Source of the DNA: Pseudarthrobacter sp. NBSH8
GTDB taxonomy: Bacteria; Actinomycetota; Actinomycetes; Actinomycetales; Micrococcaceae
Reading direction: 5' to 3'
NCBI RefSeq assembly: GCF_014217545.1
Contig: NZ_CP043178.1
Coordinates: forward strand, 1,984,001-2,048,000
Length of the DNA: 64,000 nucleotides
Below are positions 45,362 through 54,395 of this stretch, in pieces. Position 1 is the first letter of the stretch. Every line of letters begins with the position of its first letter. The position numbers and the translations under genes are program-made. The notes under the pieces are model-generated. The model did not search any database and was not told the DNA's origin. It was given only the letters and a program-made list of their open reading frames with translations.

Positions 45362-46588
45362 ATGACATTCCACACCCTCAACGAACTGATCGCTGAAGGT
45401 GTCCGCGGGCGGTACATTCTTGTCAGAAGTGACCTGAATGTGCCGCTCGACGGCTCTACAGTGACTGACGACGGCCGCATTAAGGCCTCTCTGCCAGTAC
45501 TGGGAAAGCTCACGGACGCCGGTGCCCGCGTGCTGGTAACAGCCCACCTCGGACGCCCCAAGGGCGCTCCGGAGGAAAAGTACTCCCTCCAGCCTGCCGT
45601 AGCGCGGCTCGCCGAACTCGCCGCCTTCAAGGTCTCGCTCGCGCAGGACACGGTGGGCAGCTCAGCGAAGGAACTCGCTGCCTCGCTTCAGGACGGCGAA
45701 GTCCTCGTCCTGGAGAACGTGCGTTTCGACGCCCGGGAGACCAGCAAGGACGACGCCGAACGCGGCGCCTTCGCGGACGAACTGGTAGCCCTGACAGGGC
45801 CCAACGGTGCATACGTTGACGACGCCTTTGGTGCCGTACACCGTAAGCACGCCAGTGTGTTCGACGTCGCCACCCGGCTCCCGTCCTACCAGGGCGATCT
45901 CGTACACACCGAGGTGGAGGTTCTGCGGAAGCTGACGGCTGACACGCAGCGGCCCTACGTGGTGGTACTCGGCGGCTCCAAGGTCTCCGATAAGCTGGCG
46001 GTCATCGACAACCTCATCGGCAAAGCCGACACCATCCTGGTGGGCGGCGGCATGCTCTTCACGTTCCTGGCGGCAGAAGGCCACAGCGTGGCCGGCAGCC
46101 TCCTGGAAGAAGACCAGATCCCGGTTGTCCAGGACTACCTGAAACGGGCAGCCGGAGCCGGCACTGAATTCATCGTGCCCACCGACGTCATCGTGGCCAG
46201 TAAGTTCGCGGCCGACGCAGACTACGAGACCGTCCCCGCGGACGGCATCGAAGGCAGCAGCTTCGGCTCACAGGGCATCGGCCTTGACATCGGTCCGGAC
46301 TCTGCCGCCGCCTTTGCGGACCGGATCAAGGACGCCAAAACGGTGTTCTGGAACGGGCCCATGGGCGTTTTCGAGTTCGAAGCATTCTCCGGCGGAACCC
46401 GCGCCGTAGCCAAGGCCCTCACTGAGGCCGACGCGTTCACCGTGGTGGGCGGCGGGGACTCCGCTGCCGCCGTGCGGACGCTCGGCTTCGCTGACGACCA
46501 GTTCGGCCACATTTCCACCGGCGGCGGCGCCAGCCTGGAATATCTCGAAGGCAAGGAACTCCCGGGACTCAGCGTCCTGGACCGTTAG
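45362..46588 (+). CDS. pgk: Phosphoglycerate kinase
   Basis: A 408-residue phosphoglycerate kinase, the ATP-forming step after GAPDH. The substrate Arg/Asp segment [11 protein letters not shown] is at 21-31, followed by [34 protein letters not shown] and the C-terminal nucleotide region [15 protein letters not shown] with [15 protein letters not shown]. The ATG at 45362 starts the canonical N-terminus [13 protein letters not shown], although the ribosome-binding site is weak; a longer upstream frame overlaps gap and is rejected. Confidence 0.98.
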   Translation: MTFHTLNELIAEGVRGRYILVRSDLNVPLDGSTVTDDGRIKASLPVLGKLTDAGARVLVTAHLGRPKGAPEEKYSLQPAVARLAELAAFKVSLAQDTVGSSAKELAASLQDGEVLVLENVRFDARETSKDDAERGAFADELVALTGPNGAYVDDAFGAVHRKHASVFDVATRLPSYQGDLVHTEVEVLRKLTADTQRPYVVVLGGSKVSDKLAVIDNLIGKADTILVGGGMLFTFLAAEGHSVAGSLLEEDQIPVVQDYLKRAAGAGTEFIVPTDVIVASKFAADADYETVPADGIEGSSFGSQGIGLDIGPDSAAAFADRIKDAKTVFWNGPMGVFEFEAFSGGTRAVAKALTEADAFTVVGGGDSAAAVRTLGFADDQFGHISTGGGASLEYLEGKELPGLSVLDR

Positions 46589-46611
46589 GAACCTGGACTG
46601 CCAAGTCCTCC

Positions 46612-46645
46612 GGCCGGCAGGATGCCCGCGGGCACCCTGCCGGCC
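46612..46645 (+). other. Large GC-rich hairpin between pgk and tpiA
   Basis: A 34-base near-palindrome: 46612-46621 pairs with 46636-46645 over 10 bases, continued by TGCCC with GGGCA after one mismatch. It lies 31 bases before the tpiA GTG and has no T-run. It may set the relative levels of pgk and tpiA by attenuation or mRNA processing; this is inference. Confidence 0.6.
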
Positions 46646-46675
46646 GCACATATATCAAGAACTTTTGGAGAACAC

Positions 46676-47491
46676 GTGACTACGTCAACGAACGGCGCTT
46701 TTGACCGCACGCCTATCATTGCGGGCAACTGGAAGATGAACATGGACCATGTCCAGGGCATCACCCTCCTGCAGAAGCTGGCCTGGACCCTGTCTGACGC
46801 CAAGCACGACTACAGCCGGGTTGAGGTGGCTGTCTTCCCGCCATTCACCGACCTCCGCGGTGTGCAGACACTCGTCCAGGGTGATGAACTGGACATTTCT
46901 TACGGCGGCCAGGACCTCTCCCAGTTCGATTCGGGCGCTTACACCGGCGACACCTCCGGCCAGTTCCTGAACAAGCTGGGCTGCCGCTACGTCCTGGTGG
47001 GGCACAGCGAACGCCGCACCATCCACCAGGAATCAGACGACGTCCTCAACGCCAAGGTCAAGGCAGCGTTCAAGCACAGTGTCACCCCGGTCCTTTGCGT
47101 TGGCGAAGGTCTGGAAATCCGCCAGGCCGGCACCCATGTCGAGCACACCCTGACACAGCTCCGGGCGAACGTCGCCGGTCTGGCCGCCGAGCAGGCGGCA
47201 GAGCTTGTGGTGGCCTACGAGCCCGTCTGGGCCATCGGCACCGGTGAAGTGGCCGGGCCGGAGGACGCTCAGGAGATGTGCGCTGCCATCCGCGCGGAAC
47301 TGGCCAACCTCTTCGGTGACGATGTTGCAGCAAAGATCCGGCTGCTCTACGGCGGCTCGGTCAAGGCAAACAATGTCGCCGCGATCCTGAAGGAGCGCGA
47401 CGTCGACGGTGTCTTGGTCGGCGGGGCCAGCCTCGATCCCGCGGAGTTTGCTAATATTGTTAGGTTCGAGAGTCACCTGGTGACGGACTAG
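46676..47491 (+). CDS. tpiA: Triosephosphate isomerase
   Basis: A 271-residue TIM, which interconverts dihydroxyacetone phosphate and glyceraldehyde-3-phosphate. The active-site Lys20 (GNWKMN), His110 (VGHSERR) and Glu182 ([11 protein letters not shown]) are all present, as is the phosphate loop [10 protein letters not shown] and GVLVGGASL. The GTG at 46676 is preceded by TTGGAG. A longer upstream frame runs through the intergenic hairpin and is rejected. Confidence 0.98.
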   Translation: MTTSTNGAFDRTPIIAGNWKMNMDHVQGITLLQKLAWTLSDAKHDYSRVEVAVFPPFTDLRGVQTLVQGDELDISYGGQDLSQFDSGAYTGDTSGQFLNKLGCRYVLVGHSERRTIHQESDDVLNAKVKAAFKHSVTPVLCVGEGLEIRQAGTHVEHTLTQLRANVAGLAAEQAAELVVAYEPVWAIGTGEVAGPEDAQEMCAAIRAELANLFGDDVAAKIRLLYGGSVKANNVAAILKERDVDGVLVGGASLDPAEFANIVRFESHLVTD

Positions 47492-47542
47492 TCCGTCACG
47501 CAGTTCCAGGCTCCCGCAATTCCAATCTTCTGAAAGGCCGTC

Positions 47543-47800
47543 GTGGACGTTCTTCATGTCATTCTGCAGATTCTCCTGGGCATCACCAGCCTTCTGCTGA
47601 CCCTGCTAATCCTCCTTCACAAGGGACGGGGCGGCGGGCTGTCGGACATGTTCGGCGGTGGTATGAGTTCCGGCCTCAGCTCCTCCGGCGTTGCCGAACG
47701 GAACCTGAACAGGTTCACCGTGATCCTGGGCGTCACCTGGGGCGTCGTGATCATTGCCCTCGGCCTGATTATGCGCTTCAGCGGCGCAGGAGACTCATAG
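47543..47800 (+). CDS. secG: Preprotein translocase subunit SecG
   Basis: An 85-residue SecG with two transmembrane helices (about 3-23 and 53-74) joined by a Gly/Ser-rich cytoplasmic loop (GRGGGLSDMFGGGMSSGLSS). It is the small accessory subunit of the SecYEG export channel. GTG start at 47543 behind GAAAGG. Its place after tpiA is standard in actinobacteria. A perfect terminator hairpin follows. Confidence 0.95.
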   Translation: MDVLHVILQILLGITSLLLTLLILLHKGRGGGLSDMFGGGMSSGLSSSGVAERNLNRFTVILGVTWGVVIIALGLIMRFSGAGDS

Positions 47801-47851
47801 ACTCTGCAACTGATTGTCGCCCGGCACTGCCGCGATGAGGATCTCCGAACT

Positions 47852-47886
47852 AAACTGTGGCTGTTGGCTCCCAACAGCCACAGTTT
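47852..47886 (+). terminator. Terminator after secG
   Basis: A perfect 16-base-pair stem (47852-47867 with 47871-47886) with a three-base loop, followed by CGTTTAATTTCGTTT. It ends the gap-pgk-tpiA-secG unit. Confidence 0.85.
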
Positions 47887-47933
47887 CGTTTAATTTCGTT
47901 TAAACAGCGTCGTTTAAGCAGCCAGGAGTCCAG

Positions 47934-48329
47934 ATGGTACATAGTGCGTCAGCGTTCCGTGGCACCCGGGTGGGTGTGACAGAAGGAGCCGGTCCCAAGA
48001 ACCAGTCAGAAGCTGCCTCAGGCGAAAGAGTGCCCCGTATCCGGGTTTCTTTTTGGTGCGCCAAGGGGCATGAGACCCAGCTTGTCTTCCTGCGGCTGCC
48101 GGACGAGCAAATTCCCTCCGTCTGGGACTGCCGGCGCTGCGGGGCTCAGGCATCACGGGACGGCAAGGACGCCGACCTGCCCGACCCGCTGGACGAAGGC
48201 TTCAAGACCCATCTTGAATACGTTAAAGAACGGCGCTCCGACCAGGACGCCGAAGCAGTCCTGGCCGGAGCCCTGGAAAAACTACGCGCCGGTGGCGTCC
48301 TTGCGGACGAGTTGCTGCGGGACACGTGA
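47934..48329 (+). CDS. rbpA: RNA polymerase-binding protein RbpA (zinc type)
   Basis: A 131-residue RbpA, the actinobacterial factor that binds the beta subunit and principal sigma to stabilise the holoenzyme. The core (about 37-75) has a zinc-type ligand set: Cys42, His46 (WCAKGHET), Cys66 and Cys69 (WDCRRCG), as in Streptomyces RbpA; mycobacterial RbpA has lost it. The C-terminal sigma-interaction helix includes DEGFKTHLEYVKERRSDQDA. ATG at 47934 behind AGGAG. The last 48 bases overlap the convergent pgl gene. Confidence 0.92.
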   Translation: MVHSASAFRGTRVGVTEGAGPKNQSEAASGERVPRIRVSFWCAKGHETQLVFLRLPDEQIPSVWDCRRCGAQASRDGKDADLPDPLDEGFKTHLEYVKERRSDQDAEAVLAGALEKLRAGGVLADELLRDT

Positions 48330-49100
48330 CGCCGCGTTTTCATCGATAAGCCACAGGGTCCGGGAGGTTCCCCGCGGGCCTGCCGCCGGAACCTGCACCG
48401 GGTTGGCGCCGGCCAGGGCCAGGCCCACCGCACCGGCCTTGTCCTCACCGGCCACCACCATCCAGACCTCGGCCGCAGTGTTGATGGCCGGAAGCGTAAG
48501 TGAGATGCGCTGCAGTGGCGGCTTCGGCGAATTCCGGACGCCAACGACTGTCAGCTCCTTCTCCCGGATTCCGCCCTGCTCGGGGAAGAGAGAGGCCACG
48601 TGGGCGTCGGGACCAACGCCCAGCAGCACCACATCCAGCCGCGGCAGTACTCCCGGCTGGTCCGGACGGTCGTCGGACATGTCCGCCGCGTGTTCGGCCT
48701 GGGCTGCTTCCCGGAGCCTGCGAGCATAGCCTTCGGCGGCTTCCTCGGGCGTGTCGAAGTCATCCGAGGAGCCCGGCTGGTGGATCCTTGCCGGATCAAC
48801 CGGAATGCTCGACAGGAGTGCATCAAACGCCTGACTGGTGTTCCGGTCGGGATCGTCGGTACCGACAAACCGCTCGTCACCCCACCAAAAATTCACCCTG
48901 GACCAGTCGACGGCGGGCGCCGCCGGAGAATCCGCAACCGCCTTCAGCGTTCCGATGCCTACTGTGCCACCGGTCAGCACCACCGTGGCCTCACCGTGCT
49001 TGTCCTGCACATCCACTAGCTTGGTGATCAGGCGGGCCGCGATGGCGGCCATCAGGACGGACGAATCGGGATGGATGCTAACTCTTGGCTCAACGCTCAC
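48282..49100 (-). CDS. pgl: 6-phosphogluconolactonase
   Basis: A 272-residue lactonase of the DevB/Pgl type, hydrolysing 6-phosphogluconolactone in the oxidative pentose-phosphate branch. NagB-like motifs are visible: VVLTGGTVGIGTLKAV, VNFWWGDERFVGTDDPDRN, LLGVGPDAHVASLFPEQ and VVAGEDKAGAVGLAL. GTG start at 49100, inside the end of opcA (11-base overlap), so it ends the minus-strand tkt-tal-pgi-zwf-opcA-pgl operon. Its 3' end overlaps rbpA. Confidence 0.95.
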   Translation of the reverse strand: MSVEPRVSIHPDSSVLMAAIAARLITKLVDVQDKHGEATVVLTGGTVGIGTLKAVADSPAAPAVDWSRVNFWWGDERFVGTDDPDRNTSQAFDALLSSIPVDPARIHQPGSSDDFDTPEEAAEGYARRLREAAQAEHAADMSDDRPDQPGVLPRLDVVLLGVGPDAHVASLFPEQGGIREKELTVVGVRNSPKPPLQRISLTLPAINTAAEVWMVVAGEDKAGAVGLALAGANPVQVPAAGPRGTSRTLWLIDENAASRVPQQLVRKDATGA

Positions 49101-50031
49101 TGGGTCGGACGCTCCTTAGATTGGTACGTGGCAGTCCAATAGTAATCACTTCGCCGAATACTTCGTCGGGGTCGAGGCGGCGGAGTTCTTCGGCGAGGCA
49201 GTCTTTGAGGCTGCGGCGTGGCAGGGAGATGCGTTGCGCGGGCTGGCCGGGCTGGGTGAGTTCCGCGACGGAGAGTCCGGGGCGGAAGAGCTGCACGTCG
49301 CCGGTGGGGCGGGTGAGGCGGACGCGGCGGATGCCGGTCCCGGCGGGGTCCGCCACGATCGTCACGGGCGCGTCCAGGGCCAGGGTGAGCCAGGCCGCGA
49401 GCAGGATCGTGGACGGGGAGTCGGAAGCGCCTTCGACGGCGACGGCGGTGACGGGTGAGGAGTCCACCTGGTCCAGGACCGCCGCGAGCTGGATCCGCCA
49501 GTTCGTCAGCCGGGTCCAGGCGAGATCGGTGTCCCCGGCCTTATAGGTGGCCCGGATGTTTTCCAGCGCCAGTTGAGGGTCTGTTTCGTTCGCGGAGTCC
49601 GTGATCCGGCGGTGCGCGATCCGGCCCACGGAGGTTTCGCAGGCGTTCGCCGGTGCCCCGTGCGGCCACCAGGCCACGATCGGGGCGTCCGGCAGCAGCA
49701 GGGCCGCGACGAGGGATTCACTTTCATGCGCGAGTTCGCCGTAGCCGCGGAGCACGATAACCTCCGAGGCGCCGGCGTCACCACCGACCCGGATCTGCGC
49801 GTCGAGCCGGTTGGGAGCCTCAGAGCCGGCGTCAGCGAGGACGATGATCCGGCAGGGGTGTTCACGGCTGGCCTCGTTCGCGGCCTCGATCGCTTCTTCC
49901 TCGAGCCCGGACCGGGTCACGACCACCAGGGTCAGGACCCGGCCCAGGGCGATCACACCGCCCTGCTCGCGCAGGGAGGTGATCTTCTTGGAAATCTTCG
50001 AGGTGGTGGTGTCCGGCAAATCTACAATCAT
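49090..50031 (-). CDS. opcA: OpcA, glucose-6-phosphate dehydrogenase assembly protein
   Basis: A 313-residue OpcA. Cyanobacterial and actinobacterial OpcA proteins are needed for full activity of the adjacent glucose-6-phosphate dehydrogenase. Conserved segments include MIVDLPDTTTSKISKKI, HPCRIIVLAD, LLLPDAPIVAWWPHGAP and WTRLTNWRIQLAAVLD. It overlaps zwf by ATGA (50028-50031) and pgl by 11 bases. No membrane segment or signal peptide is present. Confidence 0.93.
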   Translation of the reverse strand: MIVDLPDTTTSKISKKITSLREQGGVIALGRVLTLVVVTRSGLEEEAIEAANEASREHPCRIIVLADAGSEAPNRLDAQIRVGGDAGASEVIVLRGYGELAHESESLVAALLLPDAPIVAWWPHGAPANACETSVGRIAHRRITDSANETDPQLALENIRATYKAGDTDLAWTRLTNWRIQLAAVLDQVDSSPVTAVAVEGASDSPSTILLAAWLTLALDAPVTIVADPAGTGIRRVRLTRPTGDVQLFRPGLSVAELTQPGQPAQRISLPRRSLKDCLAEELRRLDPDEVFGEVITIGLPRTNLRSVRPSER

Positions 50032-51599
50032 GGCCTTCTCCAGGTTCGTCCGTCGCGGGCAAGGAGCTCGTCCGCCGAGGCAGGGCCCCAGGACCCCGGG
50101 GCGTAGGGTTCGGGCTGTTCAGTGAGCCCGGCCCAGTAATCTTCAAAAGGATCCAGGATCTTCCAGGACAGCTCCACCTCCGCGTGCCGCGGGAACAACG
50201 GCGGCTCGCCCAGGAGCACATCGAGGATCAGCCGTTCGTAGGCTTCGGGGCTGGACTCGGTAAAGGAATGCCCGTAGCCGAAGTCCATGGTCACGTCCCG
50301 GACTTCCATCTGCGTGCCCGGGACCTTGGACCCGAACCGGATCGTCGCACCCTCATCGGGCTGGACCCGGATCACCACGGCGTTCTGGCCGAAGTCATCC
50401 TCACCATGGTCACGGAAGAGCAGGTTCGGGGCGCGTTTGAACACCACCGCGATCTCGGTCACCCGCCTCCCCAAACGCTTACCAGCACGCAAATAGAACG
50501 GCACACCGGCCCAGCGGCGGGTATGGATATCCACCCGGATCGCCGCGAACGTCTCCGTCTTCGAATCCGCCGGGATACCCTCCTCCTCCAGATAACCCTG
50601 GACCTGTTCCCCGCCCTGCCAGCCGCCGGCGAACTGCCCGCGCGCCGAATGCGTCGACAAATCCTCCGGGAGTTTCACCGCGGCAAGGACCTTTTCCTTC
50701 TCCGCCCGCAAATCATCGGCGTTAAAGGAAATCGGCTCCTCCATCGCCGTCAACGCCAACAACTGCAGCAGATGGTTCTGAATCACGTCCCGGGCCGCAC
50801 CCACACCGTCGTAATACCCGGCCCGGCCGCCCGTGCCGATATCCTCAGCCATCGTGATCTGGACATGGTCCACATAATTCGCGTTCCACAACGGCTCAAA
50901 CAACTGGTTCGCGAACCGCAACGCCAGAATATTCTGAACCGTTTCCTTACCCAGGTAATGATCGATCCGGAACACCGCATCCGGCGGGAACACCGACTCC
51001 ACAATCTCATTGAGCGCCCGGGCCGAGTCCAGATCATGCCCGAACGGCTTCTCGATCACCACCCGCCGCCACTTATCCCCCTCAGCCTGCGCGAGCCCAT
51101 GCTTGGAAAGCTGCCGGCAGACCTGCTCAAACGCCTTCGGCGGAATCGAAAGGTAAAACGCGTGATTACCCCGCGTCCCGCGGACCTCATCAAGGGCCGC
51201 GACAGTCTCCCCCAACCGCTCAAACGAATCATCGTCGTCGAACTCACCCCGGACAAAACGGATACCCTCAGCAAGCTGGTTCCACACCGCCTCATCAAAA
51301 GGCGTCCGCGAATACGCCTGCACCGACGCCTTCACCTCCGCAGCGAACTCCGCATCCGACCACGGACGCCGGCCGAACCCCACCAACGCGAAACTCGGCG
51401 GCAACAACCCCCGGTTCGCCAGGTCATACACAGCCGGCATGAGCTTCTTACGCGCAAGATCACCCGTCACCCCGAAGAGCACCAACGAGGACGGACCGGC
51501 AATCCGATTCAGGCGACGATCACGCGGATCCCGCAACGGGTTACGGCCAGTTCGTCCGGAACGCGTCGCGGAATTCCTGCCGTTTTCAGTTTCTGGCAT
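50028..51599 (-). CDS. zwf: Glucose-6-phosphate 1-dehydrogenase
   Basis: A 523-residue G6PD, the NADPH-forming entry step of the pentose-phosphate pathway. The NADP-binding loop GVTGDLARKKLMPA is at 43-56, EKPFGHD at 183-189, and the catalytic signature RIDHYLGKE at 211-219. It overlaps opcA by ATGA and follows pgi by 15 bases on the minus strand. The N-terminal 30 residues are a basic, low-conservation extension. A long open frame antisense to this gene is a composition artefact. Confidence 0.98.
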   Translation of the reverse strand: MPETENGRNSATRSGRTGRNPLRDPRDRRLNRIAGPSSLVLFGVTGDLARKKLMPAVYDLANRGLLPPSFALVGFGRRPWSDAEFAAEVKASVQAYSRTPFDEAVWNQLAEGIRFVRGEFDDDDSFERLGETVAALDEVRGTRGNHAFYLSIPPKAFEQVCRQLSKHGLAQAEGDKWRRVVIEKPFGHDLDSARALNEIVESVFPPDAVFRIDHYLGKETVQNILALRFANQLFEPLWNANYVDHVQITMAEDIGTGGRAGYYDGVGAARDVIQNHLLQLLALTAMEEPISFNADDLRAEKEKVLAAVKLPEDLSTHSARGQFAGGWQGGEQVQGYLEEEGIPADSKTETFAAIRVDIHTRRWAGVPFYLRAGKRLGRRVTEIAVVFKRAPNLLFRDHGEDDFGQNAVVIRVQPDEGATIRFGSKVPGTQMEVRDVTMDFGYGHSFTESSPEAYERLILDVLLGEPPLFPRHAEVELSWKILDPFEDYWAGLTEQPEPYAPGSWGPASADELLARDGRTWRRP

Positions 51600-51614
51600 G
51601 TTTGCTGTTGAGCC

Positions 51615-53249
51615 TTAGTTTTCGGTGACGGAAGCTGATCGGGTGGCAACTGCTGCGATGATCTCCTGCAGCTGTGCAACTCCGGCGGCGCGGTCGGTCA
51701 GGTGCAGTCGCAGGACGGGGCGGCCATGGCCGGCCAGGACCTGGGCATCGCCCGCGGCCTGGGCGGAAATCAGTTCTCCGAACGTGAACGGACGGTCCGG
51801 GATGGCCAGGTCCTCGGTGGGAGCGGCCGTGACCTGGAGAAAGACTCCGATGGCGGGTCCGCCCTTGTGGAACTGCCCGGTGGAGTGCAGGAACCGTGGG
51901 CCCCAGCCGAATGTGACGGGACGTCCGCTGACGCCGGCAAGCGGGTCGCGGATGTCTTCCAGCTCCGCGAAAGCCAGCCGGTTAAAGTAGGCCTGGACGC
52001 TGAGGTAGCTGTCCTCGTCGAGGGTTCCCAGCAGGGCGTTGACGGCGTCCTGGGCAGTCGCTGCGTCGCCCAGCCAGTCTCCGCCGCGGACTTCAATGAC
52101 GCCGTCCACGAAGGTGGCAGGAGTCGGTTCGGGCTGGGCGTCCAGCAGGCCGCGGGCGGCAACCTTGGCCGCCTCCACGTCCGGCTGGTCATACGGGTTA
52201 ATGCCGAGCAGGCGTCCGGCCACCGCAGTGGCGAACTCCCACACCATCATCTGGGTGGCCAGGCCGCCCGCGATGGCTACTTCGTTGTTACCGAGTTCGA
52301 CGTCGGCATCCGCGGCTACCAGCCGCACCACCAGCACGTCCGCGGCACCGGAGGTGACCTCCGGCGACGTGGGTCCGGCCACCACCGGCAGGACGCCGGT
52401 GCCGAGCTTGCCGGTGGATTCGGCGATGAGCTGTTCGGCCCAGTCAGCGAAGCCCACAATGCCGGAGCCGTCCTCGGCGATGACAATCTTGTTGCGCAGC
52501 GGATTGGTTCCGCCCAGGGCCGCTCCGAGGGCCAGCCCGATGTTCTCGGCGGCGTCCTCGTTCAGGATCTCAGCGGCTTCCTCAGCCTCATCCAGGAAAG
52601 CCTGGATATCCACACCGGCCAGGCCCGAGGGGACCAGCCCGAATGCGGTGAGGGCGGAGTAGCGGCCCCCCACGTTCGGATCGGCGTTGAAGACGGCACG
52701 GTAGCCAGCCTCACGCGAGGCCTTATCCAGGGGGGAACCGGGATCGGTGACGATGATGATCCGGCTCTTCGCATCGATGCCGGCTTCGGTGAAGGCGTGC
52801 TCGAAGATCCGGCGCTGGGAATCGGTCTCCAGGGTTGAACCGGACTTAGACGAAACCACAATCGCGGTTTCGGCCAGCCGGTCCGCGAGGGCAGCCCGGA
52901 CCTGGTCGGGGTCGGTGCTGTCCAGCACTGTCAGCTCGACGCCAGCGGTGCCGGCGATGACCTCGGGAGCCAGCGAAGATCCGCCCATGCCGCAAAGCAC
53001 GATGCGGGTCACACCGTCAGCCTTGAGGGCACCACGGAGTTCGAGGATGCTGGGCACGAGGGCCTGTGAGACGGTGGCCGCCTCAACCCAACCAAGGCGG
53101 ACAGCGGACTCGGCTTCGGCGTCGGGACCCCACAGGGTATGGTCCTTGGCGAAGATCCGGGTGGCAATGCGGTCCGCGACGAGGGCGGGCAGGTGCTGCT
53201 CGAGTGCCTGCTGCGCGGCACCAGTGGCGTCGTAGCTGAGAGTGCTCAT
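51615..53249 (-). CDS. pgi: Glucose-6-phosphate isomerase
   Basis: A 544-residue phosphoglucose isomerase linking glycolysis to the pentose-phosphate genes on either side. SIS-type sugar-binding segments are visible: RIVLCGMGGSSLAPEVIAGT (about 81-100) and IVVSSKSGSTLETDSQR (about 129-145), plus FLHSTGQFHKGGP near the C-terminus with the active-site His/Lys. The layout is that of the actinobacterial/cyanobacterial form. ATG at 53249 starts six bases after the tal stop. Confidence 0.95.
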   Translation of the reverse strand: MSTLSYDATGAAQQALEQHLPALVADRIATRIFAKDHTLWGPDAEAESAVRLGWVEAATVSQALVPSILELRGALKADGVTRIVLCGMGGSSLAPEVIAGTAGVELTVLDSTDPDQVRAALADRLAETAIVVSSKSGSTLETDSQRRIFEHAFTEAGIDAKSRIIIVTDPGSPLDKASREAGYRAVFNADPNVGGRYSALTAFGLVPSGLAGVDIQAFLDEAEEAAEILNEDAAENIGLALGAALGGTNPLRNKIVIAEDGSGIVGFADWAEQLIAESTGKLGTGVLPVVAGPTSPEVTSGAADVLVVRLVAADADVELGNNEVAIAGGLATQMMVWEFATAVAGRLLGINPYDQPDVEAAKVAARGLLDAQPEPTPATFVDGVIEVRGGDWLGDAATAQDAVNALLGTLDEDSYLSVQAYFNRLAFAELEDIRDPLAGVSGRPVTFGWGPRFLHSTGQFHKGGPAIGVFLQVTAAPTEDLAIPDRPFTFGELISAQAAGDAQVLAGHGRPVLRLHLTDRAAGVAQLQEIIAAVATRSASVTEN

Positions 53250-53255
53250 AGTGGG

Positions 53256-54371
53256 TTAGGATGCCTTCCGTGCAGCGGCAAGGGCACCTTCGACGTCGCC
53301 CAGGAGTTCCTTCCAACTGGCCACGAACTTGTCGAGGCCTTCGGATTCGAGAAGCGCAACGACCTCGTTGTAGGAGATGCCCAGTGCGTCCAGTGCGTCC
53401 AGTGTGGCATTGGCCTCGGTGTACGTGCCGGAGACTGTGTCCCCGGTGACCACGCCGTGGTCGAACGTGGCGTCCAGGGTCTTCTCCGGCATCGTGTTCA
53501 CAACGCCGGGGGCAGCCAGCTCGGTGACGTACAGGGTGTCGGGGTAGGCCGGGTCCTTGACGCCGGTGGAGGCCCACAGCGGACGCTGGGGGAGCGCGCC
53601 GGCTTCGGCCAGCAGTGCCCAGCGCTCGGTGGCGAAGAGCTGCTCGTAGACCTGGTAGGCCAGGCGGGCGTTGGCTACGCCGGCCTTGCCCTTGAGGGCC
53701 TTGGCTTCGTCGGTGCCGATGGCGTCAAGGCGCTTGTCGATTTCGGAGTCAACGCGGGAGACGAAGAACGAGGCCACGGAGTGGATCGTGGACAGGTCGT
53801 GGCCGTTGTCCTTGGCCTGCTCCAGGCCGGACTGAAAAGCATTGATGACGGCCCGGTAGCGCTCCAGGGAGAAGATCAGGGTCACGTTGACGCTGATGCC
53901 CTCGCCCAGCGTCGCAGTGATCGCTTCGAGGCCTTCAAGGGTTGCCGGGATCTTGATGTGGACGTTGTTCTTGTTGACCTTCTTGTAAAGGTGCTTTGCT
54001 TCGGCAATGGTGCCGGCCGTGTCCCAGGCCAGGCGCGGGTCAACTTCGATGGAAACGCGGCCGTCAACACCCTTGGTAGCTGCTGCCACCGGTGCGAAGA
54101 GGTCGCAGGCGTCAGCGACGTCGGTGGTGGTGATTTCGAAGATGGTCTCTTCGACGCTGGCGCCGGCTGCTGCCTGGGCCGCGATGGTGGCGTCGTAGTC
54201 GTGGCCGGCGGTGATGGCGGCGTGGAAGATGGACGGGTTGGTGGTCACACCAACGACGTTCTTCTCTTCAATCAGCTTCTGCAGCGTGCCTGTTTCAAGG
54301 CGGCTGCGGGAAAGGTCGTCGAGCCAGATGGATACTCCGGCGTCGGAGAGCTGCTGTGTAGGGGTAGTCAT
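53256..54371 (-). CDS. tal: Transaldolase
   Basis: A 371-residue transaldolase of the longer class found in actinobacteria. The Schiff-base Lys140 lies in [12 protein letters not shown], with [10 protein letters not shown] (41-50) near the N-terminus and [15 protein letters not shown] after the catalytic strand. It moves a dihydroxyacetone unit between sugar phosphates in the non-oxidative pentose-phosphate branch. AGGAG lies 8 bases before the ATG at 54371. It is between tkt and pgi in a tight operon. Confidence 0.97.
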   Translation of the reverse strand: MTTPTQQLSDAGVSIWLDDLSRSRLETGTLQKLIEEKNVVGVTTNPSIFHAAITAGHDYDATIAAQAAAGASVEETIFEITTTDVADACDLFAPVAAATKGVDGRVSIEVDPRLAWDTAGTIAEAKHLYKKVNKNNVHIKIPATLEGLEAITATLGEGISVNVTLIFSLERYRAVINAFQSGLEQAKDNGHDLSTIHSVASFFVSRVDSEIDKRLDAIGTDEAKALKGKAGVANARLAYQVYEQLFATERWALLAEAGALPQRPLWASTGVKDPAYPDTLYVTELAAPGVVNTMPEKTLDATFDHGVVTGDTVSGTYTEANATLDALDALGISYNEVVALLESEGLDKFVASWKELLGDVEGALAAARKAS

Positions 54372-54395
54372 TTTTTGTATCTCCTGGAATCGGGT

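Noticed and set aside
50184..51611. 475-codon open frame antisense to zwf
   Set aside because: It is antisense to an unmistakable G6PD, has no family motif and an Arg/Leu/Pro/His-biased composition expected from the reverse of G/C-ending codons.
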